Assembly: GCA_964550375.1 (NCBI GenBank)
Contig: CAZJYX010000007.1
Coordinates: 1 to 64,000, forward strand
DNA: 64,000 nt
Source of the DNA: JAAYXS01 sp964550375
GTDB taxonomy: Bacteria > Planctomycetota > Phycisphaerae > UBA1845 > Fen-1342
Direction: 5' to 3'
Every line of letters begins with the position of its first letter. Position 1 is the first letter of the stretch. This document shows positions 39,383-50,500 of this stretch, one piece after another. The position numbers and the translations under genes are program-made. Below the pieces are notes generated by a model that ran no database searches, was not told where the DNA came from, and saw nothing but the letters and a program-made list of their open reading frames with translations.

Positions 39383-40585
39383 ATGAAGATTCTCATCGTG
39401 TGCGAACTGCCGGAGTTCGCTCTGGACGAACTCAATTCGCTCAGCTCGAACGTACGGTATGAGCCGGAGATGCGCCCGGAGGAGCTGCGCGACGCGATCG
39501 CGGGCACGAGCGTACTGGTAGTCGGGAATCAGCGCGTCTCGCCCGAGGTGGTGGAGCGCGGTGATGCGCTGCAGATGATCGTGCGGGCGGGGCCCGGTCC
39601 GGGCGAGATTGCATTGGCGGAAGCGTCGACGCACGGAATCTTCGTGTGCCATTGCCCGAATCAGCACGCGGTGGCGGCCGCGGAACTCGCGCTGGGATTG
39701 CTGCTGGCGCTCGATCGCCAGGTAGTTGAAAACGCGGTGGCACTGCGTGAAAGCCGCTGGATCCGCGCTAACCTGGAGGAAGCGCGCGGGCTGGCCGGGC
39801 GCACCCTGGGAATCCTCGGCTACGGTAGCGTCGGGGAGCAACTGGCGCAGCGGGCCCGGGCCTTTGGGATGCGGGTGTTGGCCTGGTGCCAGACGGTCAC
39901 GCCGGAGACCCCGCCCGCGGCCGACGTGCGGTTCTGCAACTGGCCGCGCGAGTTGGCCCGCGAGAGCGACTTCGTCGTGGTATGCCCGCTGAATACGCGC
40001 ATCGAGGCGTCACACCTGGTGGATAGCGAATTCCTGGAGAACATGCGCGATGACGCCCGGCTGGTGCATATCGGCAGCCCCGGCACGATTGATGAGGCGG
40101 CCCTGCTGGAGGCCATCCAGGAGCGCGGCCTGCGCGTGGCGCTGGATGTCCCCGGACCGGAGTCGACCGGCGACCGTGGCCGGTTTCGATGCCGGCTGTG
40201 CGAACTGCCGGGCGTGATCGGAACCCAGAATGTTCGCGCCTACACCGAGCAGGCCCGGCGAGCCACCGCCGCCGAAGTCGTACGCATCGTCCGGGCGTTC
40301 CTGATCTCGGGGCAGGCGCTGCATTGCCTCAACCTGCTCGAACACAGTCCGGCCACCTGGCAGCTCGTGCTGCGCGTGCAGGACGCGGTCGGCGTGATGG
40401 CCTCCATTCTGGAGGCGATTCGTGCGGACGGCATCAACGCCGAGGAGATCACCAGCCGCTTGTTCCTGGGTGGCCGGGCGGCGTGGTGCACGGTAGCGCT
40501 GGACGAGCGGCCGAGCACCGACGCGCTGGAGGCTATTCGGGCCCTGAAGAACGTGCTATACTTGCAGGTCCGCGCCGTGGTCTGA
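39383..40585 (+). CDS. D-2-hydroxyacid dehydrogenase-like protein with ACT domain, likely inactive
   Basis: From the ATG at 39383 (GGAGGAG upstream) the product has 400 residues. It shows the D-3-phosphoglycerate dehydrogenase layout: substrate domain, NAD domain with GYGSVG (146-151), and a C-terminal ACT-like domain (LVLRVQDAVGVMASILEAIRADG). The catalytic residues do not fit. The Arg of the NxARG motif is Ser232 (HIGSPGTIDE), and the His of TPH is Asn283 (GTQNV), while Glu260 is retained. I infer a non-catalytic NAD sensor or altered activity. Planctomycete SerA-like annotations should be viewed with care here. Confidence 0.75.
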   Translation: MKILIVCELPEFALDELNSLSSNVRYEPEMRPEELRDAIAGTSVLVVGNQRVSPEVVERGDALQMIVRAGPGPGEIALAEASTHGIFVCHCPNQHAVAAAELALGLLLALDRQVVENAVALRESRWIRANLEEARGLAGRTLGILGYGSVGEQLAQRARAFGMRVLAWCQTVTPETPPAADVRFCNWPRELARESDFVVVCPLNTRIEASHLVDSEFLENMRDDARLVHIGSPGTIDEAALLEAIQERGLRVALDVPGPESTGDRGRFRCRLCELPGVIGTQNVRAYTEQARRATAAEVVRIVRAFLISGQALHCLNLLEHSPATWQLVLRVQDAVGVMASILEAIRADGINAEEITSRLFLGGRAAWCTVALDERPSTDALEAIRALKNVLYLQVRAVV

Positions 40586-40587
40586 AC

Positions 40588-40617
40588 GGGCCCAATTAGC
40601 CCCAAGGGCGGTTTTTT
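40588..40617 (+). terminator. Possible Rho-independent terminator
   Basis: After the dehydrogenase-like gene a GGGC...GCCC...GGGC arrangement (40588-40609) can form one of two short GC stems and is followed by GG and six Ts. It would end transcription before the cyclophilin gene. The stems are only four to five pairs, so strength is uncertain. Confidence 0.45.
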
Positions 40618-40712
40618 GGAGCGGCGCGGCATAACCCTGGGCAGCTTGACGCGTATAAAGAATTGAGACGGCGCCGGCCGATGGGTTGGGCGCAGCCAGG
40701 TTTCCGGAGAAC

Positions 40713-41798
40713 ATGAGCCGCATGCCAACCCGACAATTGCCAGTGGTACTGCTGACCGTGATCGCTATCGGACGGCTGAGCGTCGGTCTGGCGCAGGACC
40801 CGACTGATCTGGAAAACGTCGGGCCCCTGTCCGCAACTGTCAGCGTGGCGAAGCACTTAAGCAGTCCCGATCGGCCCGTGCGGGTCCGTTTCATGCTGCA
40901 CAACACGTCCGACCAGGTCGCCGAGGTCTCCTGGCAGGGGTTGCCGGACGCCGCGGGCGTCGCTTTGCCGCTGCAAGTCGTCCTCGGTCCAACCGACTCC
41001 CCGGCGCTGTCGGTGCGATTTGGGGACAATGTCGTCACGGCGGCCATGCCGGACGTCCAGGCCGCCGGCGAAGCGGGCCTGGAGGTACTGCGGCTGGCGC
41101 CGTGGGGCTCCGTGGGAACCGAGGTTGACCTGCGCGATTTATACAAGACGCTGCGCTACACTGGCGAGTATCGGCTGGAATGGCGGCCGCTCAACGGGCG
41201 GGCCGGAACGGCCAGTGCGGAGTTCCGGATTGAGCCGCGCAAGGAGGCCATCGTCGTCACCGACAAAGGCAAGTTGACGTTTGCGCTGATGTACGACGAG
41301 GCCCCGCAAAACGTGGCGGCCTTTCTCGAACTGACGCGGAGCGGCTTCTACGACGGCAAGACCATCCACCGCATCATCCCCGGCTTCCTCATCCAGGGCG
41401 GCTGCCCCAAGGGCGACGGGACCGGCGTCCGTCCGGACGGCAGGCTGCTGCCGGCCGAATTCCATGGTGCGCCGGTTGACGCCGGCACGCTGGCGATGGC
41501 CCGCAAGCCGACGACGCCTGATTCGGCCAGTTGCCAGTTTTTCGTGGCGCTGGCGCGGCTGCCCGAACTGGACGGGCAGTACACCGTCATCGGCCAGGCC
41601 ACCGACGAGGAAAGTCTGCGGACACTGCGGGCCATTAGTGCCGAGCCGACCGATCGGAGCGATCGGCCGCGGATACCGGTGGTGATCCGCTCGATCAATC
41701 TGGTGGACGTGACCAAGTCCGGCACCACCCGGTTCGACGTGCAGACCGGGCGCTCACAACGTCTGGCCTCGGACGGGAGCGCTGCCGAGAACCCTTAA
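40713..41798 (+). CDS. Cyclophilin-type peptidyl-prolyl isomerase, exported
   Basis: The 361-residue protein starts at 40713 (GGAGA upstream). A signal peptide (PVVLLTVIAIGRLSVGLA) precedes an N-terminal beta domain of about 150 residues. The cyclophilin domain (about 180-345) contains LFALMYDEAP-type start, FYDGKTIHRIIPGFLIQGGCPKG, the conserved SASCQFFVAL and LDGQYTVIGQAT. The active site Arg is in HRIIPGF. It probably assists folding of exported proteins in the periplasm. Confidence 0.88.
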   Translation: MSRMPTRQLPVVLLTVIAIGRLSVGLAQDPTDLENVGPLSATVSVAKHLSSPDRPVRVRFMLHNTSDQVAEVSWQGLPDAAGVALPLQVVLGPTDSPALSVRFGDNVVTAAMPDVQAAGEAGLEVLRLAPWGSVGTEVDLRDLYKTLRYTGEYRLEWRPLNGRAGTASAEFRIEPRKEAIVVTDKGKLTFALMYDEAPQNVAAFLELTRSGFYDGKTIHRIIPGFLIQGGCPKGDGTGVRPDGRLLPAEFHGAPVDAGTLAMARKPTTPDSASCQFFVALARLPELDGQYTVIGQATDEESLRTLRAISAEPTDRSDRPRIPVVIRSINLVDVTKSGTTRFDVQTGRSQRLASDGSAAENP

Positions 41799-41877
41799 TC
41801 CTCCCTTCGGATCCCGGTTGGAAGCGCGTTCGCCGAGCCCGTCAGGGCGGCCAGTTCGCGTCCAGGCCTGCGGCTGG

Positions 41878-42321
41878 TCACTCGCTCCAGGTGCCCAGCA
41901 TGTACTCGTACAGATAACGGATGGTCTCTTGCTGCTGCTCTTCGGCGACTTCCAGGATGTCGCCGATGGACACGATGCCAACCAGGCGATCGTCCTTGAC
42001 AACTGGCAGGTGACGCACGCGGCGGTGGCGCATCACCGCCCGGCACTCGGCCTGTGTGGTCTCGGGGGAGCAGCAGGCCACCGGGGCGGTCATAACCTCA
42101 CGCACCAGCGTGGTAGCGGGATCCCGCTGGGCCGCGACGATGCGGCACAGTACATCGCGCTCCGTGAAGATGCCGATCACCTTGGAATCACCCTCTGTGA
42201 CGGTCAGACTGCCCACGCGGCGCTCGTTCATGAGCCGGGCGGCCGTGAGCACATTGTCCGACGCCTTGACGGTTACAACGTCATGTCCTTTTCTGTTCAG
42301 GACTTCCTGCACTGTCGACAT
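41878..42321 (-). CDS. CBS-pair domain protein
   Basis: A 147-residue protein made almost wholly of two CBS motifs (residues about 14-63 and 77-130), with VGSLTVTEGDSKVIGIFTERD and VRHLPVVKDDRLVGIVSIGD. CBS pairs bind adenine nucleotides and regulate partners. No other domain is attached apart from a C-terminal helix (EEQQQETIRYLYEYMLGTW). The free-standing type is common; the partner is not identifiable here. Confidence 0.88.
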   Translation of the reverse strand: MSTVQEVLNRKGHDVVTVKASDNVLTAARLMNERRVGSLTVTEGDSKVIGIFTERDVLCRIVAAQRDPATTLVREVMTAPVACCSPETTQAECRAVMRHRRVRHLPVVKDDRLVGIVSIGDILEVAEEQQQETIRYLYEYMLGTWSE

Positions 42322-42557
42322 GGGCAGCGACTCCCTGACTGTGTTGGTTTCCGATCACGAACGCGAGTTTCCCGGCCCCGGAGGGTAGCCGGGACGGGGC
42401 CAGCGGTTCACAGCCCACGAACAAGGCCGGCAACGGAACCGCGCGGCTTCTTCCACCGTGGGAACATCTGAATGTCGCATTACCGAATTCCGGCTTCGCC
42501 AGCGGATTGTAGCCGCCGAGGTGCGGGATTGGCCAACTGGTCGTCACTGCATACCGG

Positions 42558-43406
42558 TTAGCCATCCCCCGGCGCGGGTGACATTACCGGACGTCGGGCC
42601 TCATTCTGACTGATTATGGGGGCGAGGTAGTCGCGGGCGAAGCGGCGGGACGCCCAGCCGAGGTGACTTCCGTTCGCGCCATATTCCGCAAGCTGACGGG
42701 TCCAGCGGATTTGCCGCAGATGAGCACGGTAAAGGTCGCGGGTCTGATCGCTCCAAACGGGCGGATGCTTGAAGCCGACGCGACCGGCGGCTTCGCCGAA
42801 CTCGCGGTCAACTGACCCGAATAGACTGGTGCCGATCTTCAGGGCGGTGAGGTCCTTCTCTGATGAGAAGCTGTACATGTGACGGGCCACGCGCTTCAGG
42901 GCGGGCGAGAGGTCGTACTCGGGCGAGAGCGCGGGAGCCAGGAGAATCACGGCCTCGACGGACTGGTGCTCCGGCAGGGCCTCGAGGGCCATGACGGCGA
43001 GCGCGGCGCCGCCCGAGTGGCCGACCAGGTGAAGCGGGCGCCCGGGGTTCTCGCGGTCATACGCGCGAATCCACTGGGCAATCGCTTGGGCCTGCTGCCG
43101 GTTGCGCTCCAGGTTGGTGAGGTTGGTCAGGTAACCGCCGGGCACACCGTTGGTCCAGTCGTGTATGCGGATGGCGGAGGTCACGCCGCCCTGGTCGAGA
43201 CCCAGGGCGATGTTGACGTTCCACGCGCTGCGTCCCTCGACGCCGGGCAGAACGAGCACGACGCCGCGATCGAGGCGCCGCGGAGTTTGCAGGTGTGCGG
43301 GCAGCTTGGCACAACCAAGCCAAGCGATTGACTGGAGCAGCGCCACAAGCGCCAAGCCTCGCCAAGTTATAGCCGTGCGGCGTGTGCTGACTACCATTCG
43401 CTGCAT
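42558..43406 (-). CDS. Alpha/beta hydrolase lipoprotein
   Basis: From the ATG at 43406 the protein has 282 residues with a lipoprotein signal ending at Cys32 (IAWLGC). An alpha/beta hydrolase core has the nucleophile elbow GHSGG (Ser131) and acidic and His candidates downstream. The long upstream frame (to 43640) overlaps the mreD gene and was rejected. It begins 6 bases after the mreD stop. Substrate unknown; probably an envelope esterase or lipase. Confidence 0.8.
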   Translation of the reverse strand: MQRMVVSTRRTAITWRGLALVALLQSIAWLGCAKLPAHLQTPRRLDRGVVLVLPGVEGRSAWNVNIALGLDQGGVTSAIRIHDWTNGVPGGYLTNLTNLERNRQQAQAIAQWIRAYDRENPGRPLHLVGHSGGAALAVMALEALPEHQSVEAVILLAPALSPEYDLSPALKRVARHMYSFSSEKDLTALKIGTSLFGSVDREFGEAAGRVGFKHPPVWSDQTRDLYRAHLRQIRWTRQLAEYGANGSHLGWASRRFARDYLAPIISQNEARRPVMSPAPGDG

Positions 43407-43411
43407 AACGC

Positions 43412-43924
43412 TCAAGGTCGTTTCCAGGCGGCGCGCCGCTGAGAGTGTGGCGGCTGACCTAGCCGCAGCACGGCCGTGCCGAGGGCGGCCAGCAGGGCGG
43501 CGGTGGCCGCGACCACGATGGCGTGGAACACCAGGCTCCACCAGTTGCCAAGGTCGATGCCCTGGACATAGCGCAGGTGCAGTACGATCAGGACCTGGCC
43601 CGGGACCGCGGCGATGAAGCCCGCCAACAGCCGCGTCCACCAGATGCGCTGGTTCGTAATCTCCCGAACCTGCGTGATCAGCAGGCCGGTCATGCCGAAG
43701 CAGAAGGCGCGCAGGCCGAGGGCACCCTCCGTAGTCAGGTCCACGGCAAACCCAATCATGAGCGCCGCGAGGCGCGCATCTTGCGCGGGCGCGACTAGGC
43801 CGTAGATCAGTGCGAGCGCGAGCAGCAGATCAACGTCCACCACGGGCAGGTCGGCAAGCGGGCAGATGGTCGTCTGGATAAGGACGGTAACGAGCAGCGC
43901 CGCGATCAGGCCGATCCAGTTCAT
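43412..43924 (-). CDS. mreD: Rod shape-determining protein MreD
   Basis: A 170-residue inner membrane protein with five to six predicted helices. The start MNWIGLIAALLVTVLIQTT, followed by VDLLLALALIYGLVAP and GFAVDLTTEGALGLRAF, matches the MreD pattern (GF..GLxxDL...LG). It normally links MreB/MreC with cell wall synthesis. MreB and MreC are not in the window, so it may stand alone near secretion genes. The ATG overlaps the stop of the lipoprotein gene upstream. Confidence 0.75.
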   Translation of the reverse strand: MNWIGLIAALLVTVLIQTTICPLADLPVVDVDLLLALALIYGLVAPAQDARLAALMIGFAVDLTTEGALGLRAFCFGMTGLLITQVREITNQRIWWTRLLAGFIAAVPGQVLIVLHLRYVQGIDLGNWWSLVFHAIVVAATAALLAALGTAVLRLGQPPHSQRRAAWKRP

Positions 43925-44589
43925 CGCCGGCGCTCCCGCCGATCGGCCGGGGCCGCGGTGTCGGCCGCGGGCGGCGCAGCTTCCGGCTGCAACTCGTGTG
44001 GTCGGGGCCGCGGCTCGTCCGGCGCTTGGCGGCGCGGCGGTCCGGACAGCGGCACGCGTTCGACCTTACCTGGCTCCTCAATGATCCGACCGTCGAGGCG
44101 CTCGTAGCCCAGGACCAGTTCGATCTGCTTGCCGCCCAGTTGCAGGCCGCGCGGCCACATCAGCATCATGCCGTAGTGATACCCCATGACGGAAAGGAAA
44201 CGGCGCCGGAAGCCCATCGCCTCGCGCTCGTCCAATTCCCAGCCGTGCACGTATCTGCGGTCGCGGACGCCATCCGGACCGCGTGTAACCTCGTAAAGCC
44301 AGATGAGAATCTTGCCGGGGACGAAGGCACCCAGCTCGGTTGCGGCCGAATGGAAGTAGACCGTGACGCGAATGCCGATGACTTCGCCGTCGGAGTCGCG
44401 CAGCCAGGGATCGGAGGCATAGAAGCGGTAGATGGCGGTGATGTCGTCACGGGTCGGCACGCGCGTGGGGTCGATCTGCCGTGGCCGGGTCTCGCCCTGC
44501 TGGGGAGCGGGCGCCTGGCAGCCGGCGAGCACCAGCGCAGCCAGACAGCCGCCGCAGACCACCCAGTTGACGGCCATACACGGTCGCAT
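43921..44589 (-). CDS. Hypothetical lipoprotein
   Basis: The 222-residue protein has a signal peptide with lipobox (LVLAGC, Cys at about residue 24) and a Pro/Gln-rich linker. A compact domain of about 130 residues follows with ITAIYRFYASDPWLRDSDGEVIGIRVTVYF and beta strands. The C-terminus is Pro/Arg-rich and disordered. I do not recognise a family with a known function; similar proteins occur beside secretins in planctomycetes. Its start touches the stop of the giant secretin gene, so it is cotranscribed and may be a secretin-associated lipoprotein (pilotin-like), which is inference. Confidence 0.65.
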   Translation of the reverse strand: MRPCMAVNWVVCGGCLAALVLAGCQAPAPQQGETRPRQIDPTRVPTRDDITAIYRFYASDPWLRDSDGEVIGIRVTVYFHSAATELGAFVPGKILIWLYEVTRGPDGVRDRRYVHGWELDEREAMGFRRRFLSVMGYHYGMMLMWPRGLQLGGKQIELVLGYERLDGRIIEEPGKVERVPLSGPPRRQAPDEPRPRPHELQPEAAPPAADTAAPADRRERRR

Positions 44590-47500
44590 CAGCGTACTCT
44601 ATCCTCCCACTGCTGCCGACCCAACATGCCCAGCGGTACGTTATAGGATTCCGGATCCTCGCGCCAGCGCGGGGTTCGCTCGGGCCGGCGCAGCGGCCGG
44701 GCCGGACGTAGCGGACCGTAGCGCTCACCACCGGGCTCGATCCAGCCATCGTCGGGCGGCAGCGTTTCGTCAAAGGGGCCGAACAGTTCGGTCCCGTCGC
44801 TGGGCACCAACTCCTCGGGGTCCACGCGCAGCCCGCGCATCAGCGGATTGGTCTTGACGCTGTCCGGAATGATGCCGGTATGGTCGCGCGCCTGAACGGA
44901 TAGCTCGCGGTAGTCGTCAGCCGTCCGGACCACACGCGGCGTCATGATAATCAGCAGTTCGGAGCGCCGCTGCTCATCGTTCTGGTAGCGGAACAGCGGC
45001 CCCAGCAATGGTAGATCACCCACCAGCGGGATCTTCTGCTCAGTCTTGGAGTCGCGCGACTGGATTAGGCCGCCCAGCACGACGGTCTCGCCGTCTTGTA
45101 CGGTCACGACCGTCTCGGCGCGGCGCCGGAAGAAGATCGGGGAGCTGACGCCCGGCGCGATTGGCACGGTCGAGTCGGTCAGGTCGGAGACCTCCTGCAT
45201 GATCTCCATGCGCACGAAGCCGTCGGGGTTGATTTGCGGCGTCACCTCAAGCGTGATGCCGATTTCCTCGCGACCGACCGAGGTGGTGACCTGTCCGGCA
45301 GTGCTGGTGGAGGTGCCGGAGACGTAGGGCACGTCGTCGAAGATCTCGATCTTGGCGGCCTGATTGTCGGTGGCGACGATGTGCGGACGACTGAGCACGT
45401 TCAGGTTGCTCTCGCTCTGTAGCGTGCGCAGCAGGAAGTTAAAGTCGCGGCCGGTGATCGTGAAGGTGAAGCCGCCCAGGCCGGCGCCCGCGGCGCCGAC
45501 GTCGGTGCCGCCGACGAAATCGAACGTCGTGGTGTCCTGCGTGCCGGCCTTGGTCCACTGCAAGTCCTGGAAGGCGAACTCGACGCCGAGTTCGAGCGAG
45601 TTGCTCATACTCACCTCGATGATCAGCACCTCGATGCTGACCTGCGGCGGTGACTGGTCAAGCTCGCGAACGATGTCGAGCACCTGGTTCTCGATGCGCG
45701 GGCTGTAGCTCAGAATGATGCGGTTGGAATCCTCGTAGGAAATGGCCACGATCTCGCGCTCCTGGCGCCGGGCGAGCGAGATCTTGTCGCCCAGTTCCTG
45801 GAGACGCGTCTGCTCCTCCTGGCTGTACTCGCGAATGGCACTGGCGAGGTTCTCCGCGACCATGTTGCGCGGGGCGTAAACGGTGGTCTTGCGGTCCTCG
45901 ATGGGCCGCGTATCCAACTCCAGCACGAGTTCCTCGACCAGGTCGAGGTAGCCGGGCGTACCCGCAGCAATGACCGAATTGGTGCGCGAATCCACGGTGA
46001 AGCTGACTTCCTGGCGTCCGCCGAGTCCGCCGGCGCCGAGCGTCAACTCGCGGGTCGACTCGTCCGCGCCACCGCGACTCGCGCCGGCCGCGCGCCGCTC
46101 GAAGAGCTTCTCGAGCATATCAACCATCTGCTCCGCGTCGGCGTTGAGCAGCGTGAATACGCGGATCTTGGCCGCGTCGGGCGGCACGTCAATGCGCGCG
46201 ACAAGCGACTCCATCAGCGGCATGCTGTCGGCCGGGGCGGTGACGACCAGCGAATTGGTGCGCAGGTCCGAGATTACGGCGATGTCCGAGCGCATGGCCC
46301 GGAGCGTCTCCAGGCCCAGCTCGCCGCGATCCTGCTGCAGCAGCAGCATGACCTGCTTCTCCAGCTCGCTACCGCTACGGCCGCCACTACCGCGCGTGCC
46401 GCCGCCCACGGCCCCGCTGCGCATCTCGAGGATGCTCATGAGCAGGTCGCCGGCGTCCTCCGCGTCGGCTTGGTCGAGCTTGAAGATCCGGATCACGGCT
46501 CCGCCGCTGGCGTCGGTGACATCGAGCTGGTGCACGAAGGCGGCGATGTCACCTAGTATCCCGGCCGGACCGAAGGCGATGACCGAGTTGGTCGTGGCGT
46601 CGTGCGTGACGCTCACGTCAACGTCCTGGCCAGCGGCCTTGCTGAAAACGTCCTGGGCGGCGCGGGCCACCTCCTCGGCCGAGTTGCGACGTAGCGGCAG
46701 AATGCGCGTCATGCGGCCGACCTCGCTGGGGCGGTCCAGTATGTCCACCCACCGTTCCAGCATCGCCATATCCTCGCGCGACGCCGCCATCAGCAGGCTG
46801 TCGGACAGCGGCTCGGCGGCGATGTAGATGGGCGAGCCTTCCAGCTTGGATTCCTGCTCCTTCAGGGCCTTGTCAACCATGTCCTGCAGGAGCGTGGCGA
46901 CGTTGGCGGCCGTGTTGAGCCGGATGGGCCGCACCTGCATCACGACGGTCCGATCAAACGGCTGATCGAGGTTCTCGATCAGGGCCCCGGCCTCGGCCAG
47001 GTAATCGCGCGTGCCCGTCAGGGCCACGGAATTGCTGCGCGTGTCGGCAATGACGTGCAACACGTCCTTGACCTCCTTGGCCTGGTCCTGCTCGGCGTCG
47101 CGCCGTCGGTCGAAGAGCTCCTGGAGCAGGGCCGCGAGCTTCTGGGCGTCGGCGTGGGCCAGGGCGTGGAAGCGCGTATCCACGATGCGGTAGTTCTCGG
47201 CCGAGTCCAACTCGAGGGCCAAATCCTCGACCATGTTGTAGACCTCTTCGGTCGCCAGCACGACCAGGGCGTTGGCACGCTCGTCGGCTATGATAACGGC
47301 GTTGTCGCGGGCGCGGTTCTTGTCGACGCCCAGAGCCGTGGCGCGCTCATCAAAGAACTTCTCCAGCATCTCCTGCAACTGGGTGACCTGGTAGTTGCGC
47401 AGCCGCAGCACGTGCGGCTGACCGGCCAACTCGACCGAAGGCTGGTCCAGCTCGGCCACCAGGCTGGCCGCCAGCAGTACCGCGTCGCTGCGCCCGACCA

Positions 47501-50500
47501 GCACGACGATGTTGCTGCGGGCATCATGCTGCACGACCAGGTTGTACGGCAGCCCCTTGCCCGTCATTGTCGGCGGCACCGGCGGCAGGACGCCGCGGGT
47601 CGGCCGGCTGTCACCCTCGCTGGGCCGCGCGAGAGCTTTCTTGCCGTCGTCGAAAACTTTCTGCAACACGTCGGCCACGTCCTCGGCGCTGGCATAACGC
47701 AGCGCAATCGCCTTCAGATCCGTCTCGGCGCCGATCGGCAGCGTGTCGAACTCGTGGACAATCGCCGTCAGCGATTCGTTGTTGGCGGGCGTCGAGAAGA
47801 CTATCAGCGAATTGGTGCCCTTCTCGGGAATGATGCCGATGGGTCGCTCCAGGTCGAGGGCGGGTAGCTCGCGGCCGTCGGCCGTCCGCAAGCGCAGCTT
47901 CGTCACGTACAGGTCGCCAGTCCGGTCGCGCGCGGTCTTGGCCTCGCGGGCCCGCTTCTGCTGCTCAGCGATCATGTCCATCAGGACCTTGGCCACGTCC
48001 TCGGCCTGCCCGTTCTGAAGCTGGATAACCACCGCATCGGCAAACACGAAGCCGGCCTGCTCATCTTCAGCGGTAACCTCCACGTCGATCGTCTTGATCA
48101 AGTGTTCAATGTCGGCCTGGTCCTTCGGCGTGCCGACGACCAGCAGGCTGTTGGAGCGGTCAATCGCGGAGATCGAAGCCTGTGAATCCTTGGGCACCTC
48201 CTGAATGCGGTAGAGCTCCTCCAGGGCGGGCCGCAGCAAGGCCACGGCCTCTGCGGCGCGAATGTACTTGAGCGCTATCGCCCGCGGCACGGCGCCCTCG
48301 TCGATCCGCGTCACGTCCAACTGCTCGATCAGGTCGGCAATCTGTGCCATGACGCGCTCGGACGCCGAGACAATCAACGCGTTGCTGCGGCCCTCGGCAC
48401 TGATGCTGAAACGATCGGCCGGACCAGGCGCGCCGGTGCCGACCTCGATCATCGCCTTGACCGCCTGATCGATGATCGGCGCGAGCACGGTGGCCTTGGC
48501 GTTCTGAACTGGGAACACGCGAATCACCGCCGGCGAGGCCGATGACTCCATCATGAGCAGAATCTGCTCGATGAAGGCCACGTCCGACTCGTCGCCCGTG
48601 ATCATGATGCGCTTGCTGTCGATCTGGCCCACCACCACGTTGCCGCGCAGCTCGCCGGTGATGCCGGTCAGACCGTCGCCCGGCTCGGGTGTGACCGGTG
48701 GCAGCGGGGCAGCTTCCGGGATCGGCGGCGCTTCGGCCGGCTCAGGCGCGGGTGGCGCTTGCCGCAGGGGGCGGCGCCGGCGAACGATGGGCTCATCCTC
48801 GGCCGGCTCAGGCGCTCCTGACGGCGGTGGATCATCTGCTTCGACCGCCAACCACTCGTCGGCGATGGCAGCGTACAAACCCGGCTGGAGCACCATGGCG
48901 CTTACGTACGGCGACAGCCAGGCCCGCGGAGCCGACCGCCAGGGCGCGTCACCAAGTTCGCGAAGCCCGGGCCAGCCGGCGTCGCCCCGCCGGCCGCCGC
49001 GCCGCGTGCCGCCGGTGCCGCGCTGCGTCCCGGCTGGGGCGCGCGTTCCGCCGGTTCCGCCCCGGCGTTGCAGATCTTCGATCATCTGCTGGGCGTCCTG
49101 GGAGGAGAGATTGCCGAGGTTGATAACACGGGTGACGACCCGGTCGCGGCGGACGTCGCCCAGTTGATTGACCAGCGACTGAACCATGCCGAAGAGGACC
49201 GGATCGCCGCCGACGATGAGGGAGTTCGTGTATTCGTCCGCCGCCACCGAGACCCGCCGCGGACGACCGCCGGTGGCCTGGGAACGCTCGTCTTCCGCCT
49301 CGTTGACGATGCGTTCGAGGTCGGAAGCCAGGCGTGCGACATCCTGCCCCAGCGGCACTTGGACGACCGTAACGGTCGATTGGATCAGGCCCGGGTTGTC
49401 GAACTGCGCGACCAGGCTGCGGACATGCTCGATGTCGCGCGCCGTGCCGCGCACCACCAGAATGCCGGCACTGTCATTCGGCACAATCTGCGGGCCGGCC
49501 GCGCCGGTCTGCGCCGCGCCGCGACCGCGCCGGTCACGACCGCCCGTGGTCTGGGCCTGCGGTTCCCCGATGAACTGCCAGATCGACGAGACTATCTCGG
49601 TGGGCTTCACGTTCACGACCGGGATGGTGGCAATGTCGAACTGGCTCCGAATGGCGTCCTCGTACTGCGCGATGATCTGGTCCTCAACCAGGTCGATATG
49701 CTCGGCCTGGCCAAACACCATGACCGTATTGGTGGTCGCGTCGGCGGTGGCATGGAGCTGCAGGGCACGGCCCAGGCCGCCGGTACCCGCCGCCCCGGGA
49801 CGCTGCCCGCCGCGCGGCCCGCGACCGCCTACGGCGCTGGAATCCACGCCGGAGGCGAAGTCGTTGATGGCCTGGGCCACCGCCTCGGCGTCGGCCTTGT
49901 CGAGCACGAAGACGCGGAAGTCATTGCGGCGCTCGGCAGGCGTCTCGACGTCGATGGTCGCCAGGACACTCTCCACGAAAGCGAAGGTCTGCTGCGAACC
50001 AACCACGATGATGCTGTTGGTGCGCGGATCGGGGACGGCCGTGAAGGCGTCGAATGGCAGGTCGCCCCCGCGCCCCCCGCCGGCCATCTGCACATATTCC
50101 GTCAGCGCTCCCTTAACGGATTCGACCACGACACTGGCGTCGGCGTGGGCAAGCGCGTAGCGGCGAATCAGCATCTGCTCGCTGGGCTGATCGAGCGTCG
50201 CCACGACCTCTTCGATTTGCAGGAAGACAGCGTCGGGAGCGCGCACGAGCAGCTTCTTCGAGTCCCGGTCGCCCACGATGATGATGTTGCCGGTACCGGT
50301 CCCGGCACCGGCCTGGCCACGGCCGGTCCGCTGCGTGCCGCCGCCAAACATCTGCAGGAGCTTGTCAGCGAGCTTGGCAGCATCGGTATAGAAGACATCG
50401 ATCTCGCGGATATCGCGCCGCCCGCGCTGGTCCAGCTCACGTATCTTGGCGAAGATCAACTCACGCTTGTCCGGCGGACCCCAGACTACGATGGTGTTGG

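Noticed and set aside
42558..43640. Longer start for the alpha/beta hydrolase
   Set aside because: The upstream 78 codons overlap mreD in another frame and lack a signal; the ATG at 43406 begins a proper lipoprotein signal peptide.
43921..44589. Identification of the lipoprotein as a true pilotin
   Set aside because: The position beside the secretin is suggestive, but size and domain do not match known pilotin families, so it is left as hypothetical.
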